Below, piece after piece: positions 1 to 9,440 of a DNA stretch of 64,000 bases. This DNA is from Poindextera sp036494815. Lineage in GTDB: Bacteria > Pseudomonadota > Alphaproteobacteria > Caulobacterales > Caulobacteraceae. The stretch lies in the NCBI GenBank assembly GCA_036494815.1, contig DASXNV010000070.1, positions 62,001 through 126,000 on the forward strand, in the 5' to 3' direction. The notes below the pieces were generated by a model that saw only the letters and a program-made list of their open reading frames with translations, had not been told where the DNA came from and did no database searches. Within the stretch, counting starts at the first letter, position 1; each line of letters starts with the position of its first letter. Position numbers and translations under genes: made by a program.

Positions 1-1076
1 AGATTCAGCCCGCCCTGGCGCGCCAGATCGAGCTGATGAAGTCGCTCCGCGCCAAGGCCGTCCACGACGCCGGTGTTTGGCGCCTGCCCAGTGGTGAGGC
101 CTACTACGCCGCCTCGCTGAAACAGTGGACGACCTCGAACATCACCCCGGACGAAGCGCACAAGACGGGGCTGGATCTGGTCGCCACCCTGTGCGGCCGC
201 ATCGACGGGCTGCTCAAGCAGCAGGGCATGACCCAGGGCAGTGTCGGCGAGCGGATGCGGGCCCTCTACAACGACCCCAAGTACCGCTACCCCAACACCG
301 ACGAAGGCAAGGTCAAGCTGATCGCCGACCTGAACGTGAAGGTGAAGACGGTCCAGGCCAAGCTGCCGGCCTATTTCAAAACCCTGCCTAAGGCCAGCGT
401 CGAGATCCGCCGCGTGCCGGCCTATATCGAGGCAGGGGCGCCAGGCGGTTATTATCAGGGCGGCGCGCTCGATGGCTCGCGGCCGGGGGCCTATTTCATC
501 AACCTGCGCGACACGGCGGAGGTCCCCAGCTGGACCCTGCCGACCCTGACCTATCACGAGGCGATTCCGGGTCACCACCTGCAAGGCGCCCTGCAGCAGG
601 AGGCGGACCTGCCCCTGATCCGCAAGGTGATGTGGTTCTCGGCCTATGGCGAGGGCTGGGCGCTCTACGCCGAGCAGCTGGCGGACGAGATGGGCATGTA
701 CGACGACGATCCCATGGGCCGGATTGGCTATCTGCACGACGCTGCTTTCCGCGCCGTGCGGCTGGTGGTCGACAGCGGTCTGCACAGCCAGCGCTGGAGC
801 CGCGAGCAGGCTGTGAAATACTATGTGGACGCCATCGGCGACCAGGAGGCCACCGTGGTCACCGAGGTCGAACGCTACTGTGTCTGGCCGGGCCAGGCCT
901 GCAGCTACATGGTTGGCAAGCTGACTTGGCTGCGCCTGCGCGAGCAGGCCAAGGCCAAGCTAGGCCCCAGGTTCGACATCCGTGAATTCCACGACGCCGG
1001 CCTGGTCTGCGGGGCGACGCCGCTGACGGTGCTGGACGACGTCATGGCAGGGTATGCGAAGGCGAAGATGGCCTAG
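1..1076 (+). CDS. DUF885 family metallohydrolase, C-terminal part
   Basis: The frame is open back to base 3, so the 5' end lies outside the window and about 358 codons are visible. The C-terminal half of a DUF885 protein (PF05960) is recognisable from the HEAIPGHH motif whose first His codon is at 555, an HExxxGHH-type zinc signature, followed by the YGEGWALYAEQL block typical of the family. Members are usually exported, roughly 600-residue predicted peptidases or hydrolases; the exact substrate is unknown. It ends 16 bp before the convergent GtrA-fusion gene. Family assignment is firm, the reaction is not. Confidence 0.9.
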   Translation, partial: IQPALARQIELMKSLRAKAVHDAGVWRLPSGEAYYAASLKQWTTSNITPDEAHKTGLDLVATLCGRIDGLLKQQGMTQGSVGERMRALYNDPKYRYPNTDEGKVKLIADLNVKVKTVQAKLPAYFKTLPKASVEIRRVPAYIEAGAPGGYYQGGALDGSRPGAYFINLRDTAEVPSWTLPTLTYHEAIPGHHLQGALQQEADLPLIRKVMWFSAYGEGWALYAEQLADEMGMYDDDPMGRIGYLHDAAFRAVRLVVDSGLHSQRWSREQAVKYYVDAIGDQEATVVTEVERYCVWPGQACSYMVGKLTWLRLREQAKAKLGPRFDIREFHDAGLVCGATPLTVLDDVMAGYAKAKMA

Positions 1077-1092
1077 GGATACAGGGTCGTCC

Positions 1093-3123
1093 TCATTCCG
1101 CCCCGCTGATCGGAAACTCCACCTCGCTCGCCATCATCGCTCCCGCGGGCTCGGCTTTCGCCGGCTTGAAGGCGATGTGCTTGGAGCCGAGGAAGGTCAG
1201 GCACAGGCCGGCGGCGCTGCCGAAGGCCAGGGGGATCAACAGCATGTGCTTGAATGGCGGATGAACGGCGAGGGCCAGATTATAGGCGCCGATATTGGCT
1301 ATGCCGCCAGCGCCCTGCACCGCAGCGTAGACCAGGGCCTGACGCCAGGGCGTATGGTGGGTAGGCCCCCTGAAGGTGAAGCTGCGATTGAGCAGCCAGG
1401 TGGCCAGCACCGCCACCGGGAAAGACACGAACCGCCCGACAAACGGGCTGAGGCCGCCCATGCCGGTGGCCGCGTGCAGCACCAGGGCGTCGACGGTGAA
1501 ACCAGCCACGCCCACCAGCCCGAATCGAATGAAGGCGGGATCGATGCGTCGGGCGAACACCTGCACCAGGGGCCGGGACCATAGCCTGAGCGCCCAAGCG
1601 GGCAGAGTGACCCGACCGCTCTCCGGTACGAGCGAGATCATCGAGATCGCCGCCCCGGCCACTACCAGCCAGGTGATGCGCGCCTGATAGCGGGCGAACG
1701 GACCCGACATGGCGCCACAGACAAAGCCGTTGATCAGCACGGTGGCCATCAACAGCAACATCAGCACCAAAAGCCGCGTGCGCTCCTCGCCCCACTGGAA
1801 GTCGCGCGCCCTGAAGCCCGCGCGCATGTCCGCCTGGACCAGGCGCAGGATGATGAGGGCGACAGCCAGCACAAACAGCGAGCTGTGCAGCCACGCAGAA
1901 CCGTCCATGGACAGGCGCGCGCCGCAGCCCCAGTGATCGCGCCCGCAGTCGGCGGCGTGGTTGATCAGCCAGGGGAGGTTGGTGGTGCTCCAATAGTCGT
2001 TGGTCAGATAGTAGTGCGGGTTCTTCAGCGGGTCGTCGAGATAGACCATGGTCAGCTGCCAACCCCAGTTCTCGAGCGAAGCCCAGACCTGTTGCAGCGG
2101 TTCATAGGCCACCGCGTGCAGGACGAAGCTGTTCTCCTCGCGCTCCATCTGCAGGCGGTTGTCGAAGGTGGTGACGTTGAAGATCCCCTTCTTGCGGTCG
2201 TCGGACCACAGAAGATCCTGGCTGTCGTCCAGGGGCAGGCTCTTGAACTGGCACAGCACATAGGTGGCGCCATGGTCGCAGGCCGAGCGCAGATAGTCGC
2301 GTCCCGGGCCGTCTGCCAGCACGCGCATGGCCAGGAACGGCGGGCGGCGCAACTCGTCGCCGGTCTTGACGTGCACCGCCTCCTTGTAGATCGCGGAGGC
2401 CGCGACGGCGCTCACAAGGGCCATGGCCACGGTCACCACGGCTTTCGCCGGCTGCAGGCCCTTGGCCTTGAGCAAGAGCATCAGCCCGCCGGCGACACCG
2501 GTGATCGCCACGGTGTTGAGCACGTGCGAGGTGTGGAAGGTCATGGCCAGGCTCATGACCACACCGATGGCCCAGCGTTCGCCCAGCCTCAGGCGATCCC
2601 AATAGACCAGCAGCAGGATGGCCGCGGCGGCTGTATAGCCCGAAAAAACGTCGGGCATGGTGAAGCTGGCGAAGAAGGGCAGGGTCGAGCCGAGAGCCAC
2701 GGCGGCCTGGGCGGCGTAGGCGCTCCAGCGCGGCGCTGAAGGCAGGGCGCAGCGCCAGAGCAGAAACAGTAGCCAAGCCCCTACAGCCACCTGCACCAGG
2801 CTGGTCAGCCAGATGGTGCCGATGCGCTGGGTTGAATAGAGCAACAGACCGTAGTAGGGCGACCGGGCGCCGATCTCGGTATGCGACATGCGCAGGTCCG
2901 CCGCCGCCTGCTTGGCGTCGGCGATGTCTTCCGGGTCGGTGGGCGGCGGCGGCGGCGTCTTCAGATGCAGGGCGTAGCCGATGGTGTAGGCGAAGGTGCG
3001 CCCCTCGACGAAATAGTCGTCGGTGTCGGTGAACACGGTCGGGCGGCCGTTGATGGCCACCACGCCCATCATCATCACGATGCCGGCGAGCACCGGCAGG
3101 TACAAGCGCAAGCTTTTAAGCAC
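1093..3123 (-). CDS. Multi-pass membrane protein: GT-C-like region fused to a GtrA domain
   Basis: This 676-residue membrane protein has two parts. Residues 1 to about 520 carry many hydrophobic segments and a TDTDDY motif at residues 32-37 in the first loop, like the acidic loop motif of GT-C glycosyltransferases. Residues 531 to about 655 form a four-helix GtrA domain (FIRFGLVGVAGF, then LLNRSFTF). GtrA proteins are thought to flip undecaprenyl-phosphate-linked sugars. The gene lies 63 bp downstream of a GtrB-like GT2 gene on the same strand. I infer a Gtr-type pathway in which the GT2 loads the lipid, the GtrA part flips it and the N-terminal part transfers the sugar outside the inner membrane. 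The start is GTG with a weak ribosome site. Confidence 0.8.
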   Translation of the reverse strand: MLKSLRLYLPVLAGIVMMMGVVAINGRPTVFTDTDDYFVEGRTFAYTIGYALHLKTPPPPPTDPEDIADAKQAAADLRMSHTEIGARSPYYGLLLYSTQRIGTIWLTSLVQVAVGAWLLFLLWRCALPSAPRWSAYAAQAAVALGSTLPFFASFTMPDVFSGYTAAAAILLLVYWDRLRLGERWAIGVVMSLAMTFHTSHVLNTVAITGVAGGLMLLLKAKGLQPAKAVVTVAMALVSAVAASAIYKEAVHVKTGDELRRPPFLAMRVLADGPGRDYLRSACDHGATYVLCQFKSLPLDDSQDLLWSDDRKKGIFNVTTFDNRLQMEREENSFVLHAVAYEPLQQVWASLENWGWQLTMVYLDDPLKNPHYYLTNDYWSTTNLPWLINHAADCGRDHWGCGARLSMDGSAWLHSSLFVLAVALIILRLVQADMRAGFRARDFQWGEERTRLLVLMLLLMATVLINGFVCGAMSGPFARYQARITWLVVAGAAISMISLVPESGRVTLPAWALRLWSRPLVQVFARRIDPAFIRFGLVGVAGFTVDALVLHAATGMGGLSPFVGRFVSFPVAVLATWLLNRSFTFRGPTHHTPWRQALVYAAVQGAGGIANIGAYNLALAVHPPFKHMLLIPLAFGSAAGLCLTFLGSKHIAFKPAKAEPAGAMMASEVEFPISGAE

Positions 3124-3140
3124 CTGGTTTCGATCCCGAG

Positions 3141-3176
3141 CAATAAGAGGGGCCCGAACAATAGGAGGGGTCTGAA
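3141..3176. repeat. Two tandem 18-bp imperfect repeats
   Basis: Two adjacent 18-bp units (3141-3158 and 3159-3176) match at 15 of 18 positions. They occupy most of the 63-bp gap between the GT2 stop and the GTG of the GtrA-fusion gene. They could be a short slipped duplication or a regulatory element; nothing in the sequence decides. Confidence 0.55.
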
Positions 3177-3186
3177 TCGATCTTGG

Positions 3187-4392
3187 TCACCGTCGCAGCG
3201 TGAAGACTGACGCCAGGAAGCCGGCCGCGGCCAACTGAATGGCGACGGCCACGCCGGTCAGGGAGATCACCAGCACCCGCATCACACCATTGTAAAGGAT
3301 AGGCCCGAAGCCTGAACTGGCCCAGTGGATCACCGCCCAGGCGGCGCCGCCCACACCTGCCAGGAAAATGACCAGGGCCGCCTGCAGGATCGGCTCAAGG
3401 CTGAGGCCCAGGAGAAACTTGTGGAAATTGGCGCTTGGCGGCAGGACGCCCTCCAGAGCCTGGTAGCGGCGGGCCAGGGCGCCGAACATCACCAACTGCA
3501 CGCCGATCAGCACCGCAAAGCAGGCGACCACCAGCGAGTGGATGTCGAGCTTGATCGCCGGAGTGATCTGGAATTCACCAGGGGCCAGCACGGCTGAGCC
3601 CAGCAGGCCCAGGGCGATCAGGGCCAGGCCGGGATAGATGAACAGATAGCGCGGGCTGTGCAGCAGCAAAAAGCGCAGGTGGCGCCAGCCGTCGCGCCAG
3701 GTCTTCAGGTGCGGCGGGCGCGAGCGGCCATCGGGTTTCAGCGTCGTCGGGGTCTCTTCGATGCGCAGCTTGTTCAGCGAGGCCTTGACGACCATTTCGC
3801 TGGCGAACTCCATGCCTGGGCTCTGAAGGCCGAGGTCAAGGATGGACTGGCGCGAAAAGCCGCGCAGGCCGCAGTGGAAGTCGCCCACGGGGATGGAGAA
3901 GAATAGCCGGCCAATGAAGGACAGCACCGGATTGCCCAGGTAGCGGTGCAGGAAGGGCATGGCGCCGGGGGAGATGCCGCCCTTGAAGCGATTGCCCATG
4001 ACCAGCTCGGCGCCGTCGCGCAAATGCTGGACCATGCCCTCAAGATTTTCAAAGTCGTAACTGTCGTCGGCGTCGCCCATGATGACGAATCGGCCTTTGG
4101 CCGCATTGATGCCGCCGATTAGGGCGGCGCCGTAGCCCTTTTCCGACACTGCGACCACGCGCGCGCCCAGGGCTTCGGCCATGGCCTGCGAGCCGTCGGT
4201 CGAGCCGTTGTCGGCGATCAGCACTTCGCCGGAAACCCCGCTACGCTCAAGGAATCCGCGTGCTTTGCGCACGCATACCTCGATGGTTTCCGCCTCGTTC
4301 AGGCAGGGCATTAATATGGTCAGCTCCAGCGACGAGGTCGCGGGCGGCCGATCCGTGCGCGAGGCTTCGCGCTCCAGAGTCGACTGGGACAT
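3187..4392 (-). CDS. GtrB-like family 2 glycosyltransferase (polyprenyl-phosphate sugar transferase)
   Basis: From the chosen ATG the protein has 401 residues. The GT2 domain shows the nucleotide-binding start LTILMPCLNE (residues 24-33), DNGSTDGS (61-68) and the metal-binding DADD (107-110). About four hydrophobic helices follow in the last 130 residues. This is the layout of polyprenyl-phosphate mannosyl/glucosyl transferases (DPM1 and GtrB type), which load a sugar on undecaprenyl phosphate at the cytoplasmic face. The frame stays open to 4683, but the ATG at 4392 has an AAGGAG ribosome site and begins just before the conserved domain. It is the first gene of a pair with the GtrA fusion and is divergent from the CoA-transferase gene. 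Confidence 0.88.
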   Translation of the reverse strand: MSQSTLEREASRTDRPPATSSLELTILMPCLNEAETIEVCVRKARGFLERSGVSGEVLIADNGSTDGSQAMAEALGARVVAVSEKGYGAALIGGINAAKGRFVIMGDADDSYDFENLEGMVQHLRDGAELVMGNRFKGGISPGAMPFLHRYLGNPVLSFIGRLFFSIPVGDFHCGLRGFSRQSILDLGLQSPGMEFASEMVVKASLNKLRIEETPTTLKPDGRSRPPHLKTWRDGWRHLRFLLLHSPRYLFIYPGLALIALGLLGSAVLAPGEFQITPAIKLDIHSLVVACFAVLIGVQLVMFGALARRYQALEGVLPPSANFHKFLLGLSLEPILQAALVIFLAGVGGAAWAVIHWASSGFGPILYNGVMRVLVISLTGVAVAIQLAAAGFLASVFTLRR

Positions 4393-4676
4393 GGGATCTC
4401 CTTCGCCGCCGTTCGATGACAAACGCGACATCATACCTGTCGCTACGTCTTCGATCACGGTTTCGTCAACGGTGTGCATCATCGCAGGCGAGGATTGCTG
4501 AGCCGCTTCGCCTGCCGATGGCGCGGTTGCGTCAAGGCGTACAAGGGTTTTCCTGGGGCAGCCCCATCTGAAGTCTTTGAGGACGTTATGGCTTGCCTGG
4601 CCCCATTTGGCCTCTAGGGTTTGCGCGTCGGGACATCCACGCCGCAATACAAGTCTTCCGCGCCACAGGGGAAACC

Positions 4677-5867
4677 ATGCCATCAGCGCTGTTCAGTGAC
4701 CTTCTGGTGATCGATTGCGCGAGCTTCATCGCAGGCCCGGCCGCAGCAACCATCCTGTCGGATTTCGGCGCGCGAGTGATCAAAATCGAGCCGCCTGGCC
4801 TGGGGGACGCTTACCGCAACCTGATCCGCATGCGCGGGGTCCCTGACACTATCGACTATTTCTGGACGCTGGACTCCCGCAACAAGGAAAGCTTGGCCAT
4901 CGACCTCAAGCGTCCCGCCGCGCGCGCCGTGCTGGAGACGCTGATCCGCAAGGCGGACGTGTTCATCACCAACTATCCGCTTCCTATCCGCGAGCGGCTG
5001 CGCCTGAGGGCCGTGGATATCGCGCCGCTCAATCCACGCCTGATCTACGCCTCGCTCACGCCCTACGGCGAAGAGGGCCCCGAGCGGGATCGCACGGCCT
5101 ATGACACCACCGCCTGGTGGGCCCGGTCCGGGCTGATGGACATGGTCCGCGCCACGGGCGAGACCGAGCCGGCCCTTTCAATGCCGGGCATGGGCGATCA
5201 TCCCACGGCGATCGCCGTGTACGCCGCCATCCTGACCGCTCTCTATCGCCGCCAGGCCACTGGCGAGGGCGGGGTGGTGAGCACCTCCCTGCTGGCCAAC
5301 GGCCTGTGGTCGAATTCCTGCCAGATCCAGGCCGCGCTTTGCGACATCGAATTGGCTCCGCGCGGCGCACGCGGCGATCGCAGCGCCCTGACCGAGATCT
5401 ATAGATGCGCGGATGGCCGCGACTTCGTACTGGCGATCGCCAGTCCCCGCGAATGGCCTCTGCTGCTGGAGGCTGTGGACCGGCGCGAGTGGGCCGAAGA
5501 TCCCTTGTTCGCCACACCCGTGGCGCGGTTCGAAAACGCCCCGATTCTTGTCGCCTTCCTGGATGAGATCTTCGCCGGGCGGCCCTGGGCCTTTTGGGCG
5601 GAAGAGCTCAGCGCCGCGGGTGTCACCTTCGGGATCGTCGGCCAGATCACCGACCACATCGCCGATCCCCAGGTCGAGGCCAACCATCTGCTGCCGGAGT
5701 TCGTCGACGGCTATGGCCTGAGGACGGTCGACAGTCCCTTCCAGGTCTCGGGCGAAATCAAGCACCAGCCGCGGATGGCCCCGGACATCGGACAGCACAC
5801 GCTTCAGATTCTGCAGGAATGCGGACTGAGCGCCACGGACATCGAGGCGCTGGTCGGGTCTGAGTGA
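4677..5867 (+). CDS. CaiB/BaiF (class III) CoA-transferase
   Basis: The 396-residue product matches family III CoA-transferases, which move CoA between carboxylic acids through an aspartyl-CoA thioester. Visible hallmarks are the N-terminal LVIDCASFIAGPAA and GARVIKIEPP blocks, DSRNKESLAIDLK and the AYDTTAWWARSG segment that should hold the catalytic Asp. The ATG at 4677 follows an AGGGGAA ribosome site and gives the family's normal N-terminus, so the upstream in-frame ATG at 4593 was not used. The substrate cannot be read from the sequence, and no dedicated acyl-CoA genes adjoin it. Confidence 0.9.
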   Translation: MPSALFSDLLVIDCASFIAGPAAATILSDFGARVIKIEPPGLGDAYRNLIRMRGVPDTIDYFWTLDSRNKESLAIDLKRPAARAVLETLIRKADVFITNYPLPIRERLRLRAVDIAPLNPRLIYASLTPYGEEGPERDRTAYDTTAWWARSGLMDMVRATGETEPALSMPGMGDHPTAIAVYAAILTALYRRQATGEGGVVSTSLLANGLWSNSCQIQAALCDIELAPRGARGDRSALTEIYRCADGRDFVLAIASPREWPLLLEAVDRREWAEDPLFATPVARFENAPILVAFLDEIFAGRPWAFWAEELSAAGVTFGIVGQITDHIADPQVEANHLLPEFVDGYGLRTVDSPFQVSGEIKHQPRMAPDIGQHTLQILQECGLSATDIEALVGSE

Positions 5868-5889
5868 ACAGGCGGGCAGGTCCCGTCGG

Positions 5890-7533
5890 CTAACCCCACT
5901 GCTCCACGGCGCCCTTGCGGCGCAGGGGCGCGATATTGGCGCGAGGCGGCGGAAAGGCGGGCTCGGCCGCGGCCTGGCCGTAGAGCCAGCCCTGGCCGTA
6001 GTCGACGCCGGCGCGGCGCAGGATATCCTCCACCGCCTGGGTCTCGACCATCTCGGCCACCGTATCGACCTTCAGCTCGTGGCATAGCCCGACTAGGTGG
6101 CGGATCATGGCGTCGTCGCGGCCCGAACTGGCCAGTTCGCGCACATAGGAACCGTCAATCTTGACCACGTCCACATTGAGCTGCTGCAGATAGGCGAAGG
6201 AGGAGGCGCCCGCGCCGAAATCGTCTAGGCAAACCTTCAGCCCCATGGCCTGCAGAGCCGCGATGTGGCGCTGGGCGCGGTTCAGGTCGTCGATGGCGGC
6301 GCTTTCGGTGATCTCGAACATCAGCCGGTCATCCAGGTCGCCTGCGGCGGCAAGCCGGGCGATCCCTTCGACGAAGCCTGGGCTGACGATGGTGCGGCCC
6401 GACACATTGACCGCCAGGCGCAGTTTGCCACTGCGATCGGCGCGCAGGCGCAAGGCGGCTTCCTCGGCCACGGCGCGGTCGAGATGTTCGATAATATCCA
6501 GTTCCTCGGCCATGCGGATCATGGCGAATGGGCTGCGGTCGCCGTCGAAACGCACCAGCACCTCGTGGTGATGGACGCTGCCGTCGGTCATTGACATCAC
6601 AGGCTGGAACACCAGCTTGAAGCGCCGCGCCTGCACCAGGGATCCGAAGACGCCGGCTTGCGCGACCGTCTTCTCCACCGAGTGCTCAACCACCTCCGAC
6701 AAGGTGGCGACCCGCGGCGGTTCGCCCTCGGCCAGAAACTTGTCCAGCGAGAAACGCAGGGCGCGCATCATCCGTCCCGGACTGGTCATGGCGTCCACGG
6801 CCACGGCGTGGGCGGTCGGCGCCAGGGAGGCGCCGAGAACGCGTGAAAGGCGCCGCGCGACGATTTCGGGCGCGTCGCCTTTCCTGCGCAGGACGGCGAA
6901 CCTTTGGTCGCCCAGGTCCGCGGCCGCGTCGCCGAACGCCTCAGCGCGCAGGGCGCCCGTCAACTGGCGGTCCAGGTCCGCCGCCATATCCGGCGACAAG
7001 CCCTGTTTTTGGCTTTCGAGATTGGCGAACTCTAGCAGCCCCAATTCCAGCTGCAGGCCGCTGCTGCGAGCCGCATCGATCAGGGTGTTGGCTACGGATT
7101 CGAAATCGGCCCGGCCGAGCAACGCGCCGGCGCCATGCCGCGGGCGAGCCAGGCGGCTCGACAGCGTCAAAGCGCAGGAGATGCGCGGCGCCAATTGCGG
7201 CAGGCGGAACATCGACAGGGAGGCCGTCTGAGCGACGCCGTCCGGGCCGGTGATCAACTGGATATCCACAGGGCCGCGGCGCTCGCCATCGGTGAGGCCG
7301 GCGATCATCGCCTCGGCGATCGGCAGGTCTTCAGGCGTGATGATCTCGCGCCAGGAACGCCCTACCAGGCCGGCGTCGTCCTGGCCCGCGATACGGCGTC
7401 CCGCGCCGGCGGCGAAGCCGATGGCGCCTTGGCCGTCAACCTCGAACAACAGGTCCGCGGTCGCAAAGGCGAGGCCCAGAAATCGAAATGGATCGACCGT
7501 CAAACGGGTCCCCTTGGTGTCGCGCTCGCCCAC
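5890..7533 (-). CDS. EAL-domain c-di-GMP phosphodiesterase with degenerate GGDEF
   Basis: In this 547-residue protein, residues 15-120 look PAS-like. Residues 140-270 look like a degenerate GGDEF domain, with GDQRF at 208-212 where GGDEF would be. Residues 300-530 are an EAL domain. The EAL catalytic set appears complete: E324 (as EVL), N376, E407 within EITES, D437-D438 (DDFGAG), K458 and E494, with Q514 in the YGQGW block. I infer an active c-di-GMP phosphodiesterase whose GGDEF part is only regulatory. The start is GTG. It is divergent from a hybrid histidine kinase across a 250-bp AT-rich gap, which suggests joint signalling control. Confidence 0.9.
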   Translation of the reverse strand: MGERDTKGTRLTVDPFRFLGLAFATADLLFEVDGQGAIGFAAGAGRRIAGQDDAGLVGRSWREIITPEDLPIAEAMIAGLTDGERRGPVDIQLITGPDGVAQTASLSMFRLPQLAPRISCALTLSSRLARPRHGAGALLGRADFESVANTLIDAARSSGLQLELGLLEFANLESQKQGLSPDMAADLDRQLTGALRAEAFGDAAADLGDQRFAVLRRKGDAPEIVARRLSRVLGASLAPTAHAVAVDAMTSPGRMMRALRFSLDKFLAEGEPPRVATLSEVVEHSVEKTVAQAGVFGSLVQARRFKLVFQPVMSMTDGSVHHHEVLVRFDGDRSPFAMIRMAEELDIIEHLDRAVAEEAALRLRADRSGKLRLAVNVSGRTIVSPGFVEGIARLAAAGDLDDRLMFEITESAAIDDLNRAQRHIAALQAMGLKVCLDDFGAGASSFAYLQQLNVDVVKIDGSYVRELASSGRDDAMIRHLVGLCHELKVDTVAEMVETQAVEDILRRAGVDYGQGWLYGQAAAEPAFPPPRANIAPLRRKGAVEQWG

Positions 7534-7687
7534 CCGTTTACCCTGTTAAGGTTGAGAAGACGTTCAATTTGTGCGGGCGGCGCGGGGTTTCGCAGTCGAA
7601 AACCCCCTGTGTTTTCGCGCAGTGGATCATTTTGAACTGATCTCGTGGCGGCGCGTGCGGGACAATTTTGAAAGAAATGTGACAGTG

Positions 7688-7703
7688 AATGAAAATATTC
7701 ATT
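7688..7703. promoter_or_regulatory. Inverted repeat in the EAL/hybrid-kinase divergent promoter
   Basis: AATGAA and TTCATT flank a 4-bp spacer in the most AT-rich part of the 250-bp gap between the two divergent signalling genes. It could be an operator; no regulator is assigned. Confidence 0.3.
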
Positions 7704-7785
7704 GTACGGATATTCAGCATCGTCGGAAATATTTGCGATATACTTCACGTTATATTGTTATTAGTGACCGACTGATAGGTGCTCT

Positions 7786-9366
7786 TTGCCTGAGTTGGGA
7801 GTGACGATCTTGGCGTGCTTGTTTGATCTGGCGGAGTATGTGGCGCCGATTGGACCGACCACGCCGGGGTCGGTGATCTACGAGCGCTTCCAACGTGAAC
7901 CCGACCTGCTGAACATCGCTGTCGTCGATGATGACGGTTGGCCCCTCGGCCTGATCGAGCGCAACGATTTCAGCCTCAGAATGGGCAGTCAGTTCGGCCG
8001 ATCGCTCTATGCCGGTCGACCGGCCAGTCTGGTGATGGACGCAAAGCCGCGGACCGCCGATGGACTGGTGCGGATCGACGATTTCACGGCCGACACCCTG
8101 TCCGATTGCCCGGCCAATCTCCTGCGCGGCTTCATCGTCACCCGCGAAGGCCGCTATGCCGGAGTTGGCAGCGCACTGTCGCTGTTGCAGGCCCAAAGCG
8201 TCAGCATACGCCAACATGCCGCCCAGGCGCAGACCGCCTTGAGGGCCAAGTCCGAATTCCTGGCGGTGATGAGCCATGAAATCCGCACGCCGCTAAACGG
8301 GGTGCTGGCCGTGGCGGACCTTGTCCAGCGCCAGCTGCAGCAAACCGAGCTGCGCCCGTTCGTGCAGACCATCATCGACTCAGGCCAGACTCTGCTGCGC
8401 CTGCTCAACGATGCGCTCGACCTGTCGCGGGCCGAAGCCGGTCGTCTAGAGCTGCTCCCCGCTCCGTTCCGGGTCGGCTCGCTGATCGAGGATATCGACG
8501 CTCTGTGGCGGCCGCGCGCCGTGGAGGCGGGTCTGACCTACATAACCGCCTTCGACGGCGACCCCGAAGCCTGGATCCTCGGCGATGCGGTGCGGTTGAA
8601 GCAGATCCTCAACAACCTCGTCGGCAACGCCCTGAAATTCACCAAGGAGGGGCAGGTCGAGTTGCGGTTAAGCGGACGTGACGCGGCCGCCGGTCACGCC
8701 CTTGCGGTCGAGGTGCGCGACACTGGCGCCGGCATCGCTGCGCACCAGTTGCACGGCCTGTTCGATCCTTTCACCCAGACCGATAGCGGTCGGCAGGCCG
8801 GCGGCGCCGGCTTGGGCCTGTCGATCTGCCGCCAGCTGGCCGAGCAGATGGGCGGCCGGGTGAGCGCGACCAGTGAACTGAACCGCGGTTCGGTGTTTGT
8901 GTTCGACGTCAGCCTTCCGAGAGCGGCGAACCCGGCGTTTCAGTCGGCGACGGCCGCCACAGACCCGGGAGCCGGCTCCGCCGCCGCCCACGTTCTCATC
9001 GCAGACGACAACGCCGCCAACCGTCTGGTGGCGGAAACCCTGTGCCGGATGTTCGATTGCACCAGCGAGAGCGTGGAGAACGGCGCCGAGGCCCTGCAGC
9101 GAGCCAGCAGCGAGCGGTTCGACCTGGTGCTGATGGACATCAAGATGCCGGTGATGGATGGCCTGGAGGCGACTCGGCATATTCGCGCCCTGAACGGCGC
9201 GTTCGGCTCCCTGCCGATCATCGCCCTGACAGCCAACGCCGATCCCCGTGATGCTCAGGCCTATCTGGCCGGCGGCATGGACGCGGTGGTCGAAAAACCG
9301 ATCAAGCCAGAAGCCTTGCTGGCGGTCATGCAGCGTCTGTTGGCGCCGGACCAGGCTGCCGCCTAA
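7786..9366 (+). CDS. Hybrid histidine kinase with CBS-like sensor and receiver
   Basis: The protein has up to 526 residues. Residues 25-135 resemble a CBS-domain pair (VVDDDGWPLGLIER; FIVTREGRYAGVG), a module often seen at the N-terminus of bacterial signalling proteins. HisKA follows with H164 in MSHEIRTPL, then an HATPase with N-box NNLVGNALKF (276-285), DTGAGI and GAGLGLSI. A receiver covers residues about 400-520 with D407-D408 and phospho-acceptor D451. No transmembrane segment is evident, so it is probably cytoplasmic. The true start is uncertain: TTG at 7786 or GTG at 7801, neither with a strong ribosome site. Confidence 0.88.
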   Translation: MPELGVTILACLFDLAEYVAPIGPTTPGSVIYERFQREPDLLNIAVVDDDGWPLGLIERNDFSLRMGSQFGRSLYAGRPASLVMDAKPRTADGLVRIDDFTADTLSDCPANLLRGFIVTREGRYAGVGSALSLLQAQSVSIRQHAAQAQTALRAKSEFLAVMSHEIRTPLNGVLAVADLVQRQLQQTELRPFVQTIIDSGQTLLRLLNDALDLSRAEAGRLELLPAPFRVGSLIEDIDALWRPRAVEAGLTYITAFDGDPEAWILGDAVRLKQILNNLVGNALKFTKEGQVELRLSGRDAAAGHALAVEVRDTGAGIAAHQLHGLFDPFTQTDSGRQAGGAGLGLSICRQLAEQMGGRVSATSELNRGSVFVFDVSLPRAANPAFQSATAATDPGAGSAAAHVLIADDNAANRLVAETLCRMFDCTSESVENGAEALQRASSERFDLVLMDIKMPVMDGLEATRHIRALNGAFGSLPIIALTANADPRDAQAYLAGGMDAVVEKPIKPEALLAVMQRLLAPDQAAA

Positions 9367-9440
9367 CGAACTGTCTTATTCGCGCTGTAGACTGAAGGTG
9401 GCATGGCCAAACGGCGGTGTCGTCATGTCTGAGGTTCATC

